The notes beneath the pieces are model-generated. The model searched no databases, was not told where the DNA came from, and saw only the letters and a program-made list of their open reading frames with translations. Below, one piece after another: positions 63,961 to 64,000 of a stretch of 64,000 bases of DNA (its first letter is position 1; each line of letters starts with the position of its first letter). Source of the stretch: Lachnospiraceae bacterium (GTDB taxonomy: Bacteria > Bacillota > Clostridia > Lachnospirales > Lachnospiraceae). The position numbers and the translations under genes are program-made. The DNA lies in contig JAQYAV010000108.1 in NCBI GenBank assembly GCA_029338675.1, positions 1-64,000 on the forward strand, read 5' to 3'.

Positions 63961-64000
63961 ATGTTAATTAATGTGTTAAAAAGTAAGATACATCGTGCAA
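63961..64000 (+). CDS. panD: Aspartate 1-decarboxylase, N-terminal fragment (cut by the window end)
   Basis: Thirteen codons, MLINVLKSKIHRA, match the start of the PanD proenzyme, which yields beta-alanine from aspartate after self-cleavage. AGGAG precedes the ATG, and the pan context supports the call. The rest is outside the window. Confidence 0.85.
   Translation, partial: MLINVLKSKIHRA

Overview
The window reads as a low-GC Gram-positive anaerobe of the Clostridia, most probably a Lachnospiraceae/Butyrivibrio-like bacterium. This is inferred from an rnfCDGEAB-type cluster, a YlmC/YmxH sporulation-type PRC-barrel gene, LicC/LicA phosphocholine genes beside cell-wall-repeat proteins, two-component regulator propeller kinases, CheV/CheX and clostridial gene orders (ylxM-ffh-rpsP-khpA-rimM-trmD). 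No species can be named from the sequence alone.

Region 1 (1-10980) is a visibly more GC-rich accessory block. Two divergent secreted proteins built from aromatic cell-wall-binding repeats are separated by a 237-bp near-palindrome. A nucleotidyltransferase follows, overlapping an unusual HTH / cytidylyltransferase / choline-kinase fusion. A convergent operon encodes a double GT2 glycosyltransferase and a DUF2142 membrane protein. Together they suggest phosphocholine (or similar amino-alcohol) decoration of surface glycans plus proteins that bind the decoration. The block ends in a 1.4-kb non-coding repeat zone: a 13/14-bp minisatellite, a ~52-bp hairpin repeat array, and a ~257-bp duplication carrying ~142-bp elements with terminal inverted repeats. 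One end of the same element lies at the left edge of the window in opposite orientation.

Region 2 (10983-16353) is a chaperone operon: J-like/TPR protein, short HscC-like Hsp70, a decayed gene remnant and Hsp20. A convergent citrate synthase follows.

Region 3 (18083-24140) is the Rnf ferredoxin:NAD+ oxidoreductase operon with its usual NusG_II and Gx-transporter companions; RnfD and RnfG are one polypeptide. It is followed by ylmC, nrdR, a YigZ gene, a convergent ABC exporter operon, tgt-yajC, an acidic membrane protein, hisH-hisF, a GNAT and an HPr-like protein without the phosphorylatable histidine.

Region 4 (34738-50761) holds mtaB, two tRNA-Glu genes, a zinc-ribbon membrane protein, a SpoIID/PG-binding-like protein, the SRP/ribosome-maturation operon, lipoproteins, an OmpR-type two-component system, cheV, an argD-type aminotransferase and an M18 aminopeptidase interrupted by an in-frame TAA.

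Region 5 (50776-64000) holds a 1462-residue hybrid sensor whose H-box histidine is replaced by Asn, two tRNA-Gly genes (one with an acceptor-stem mismatch), an LTA-synthase-like protein, cheX, guaB, a glycosyltransferase, and a pantothenate operon (DUF2520 gene, panB, panC, start of panD). In two places here the last codons of a gene plus its stop have been tandemly duplicated downstream.
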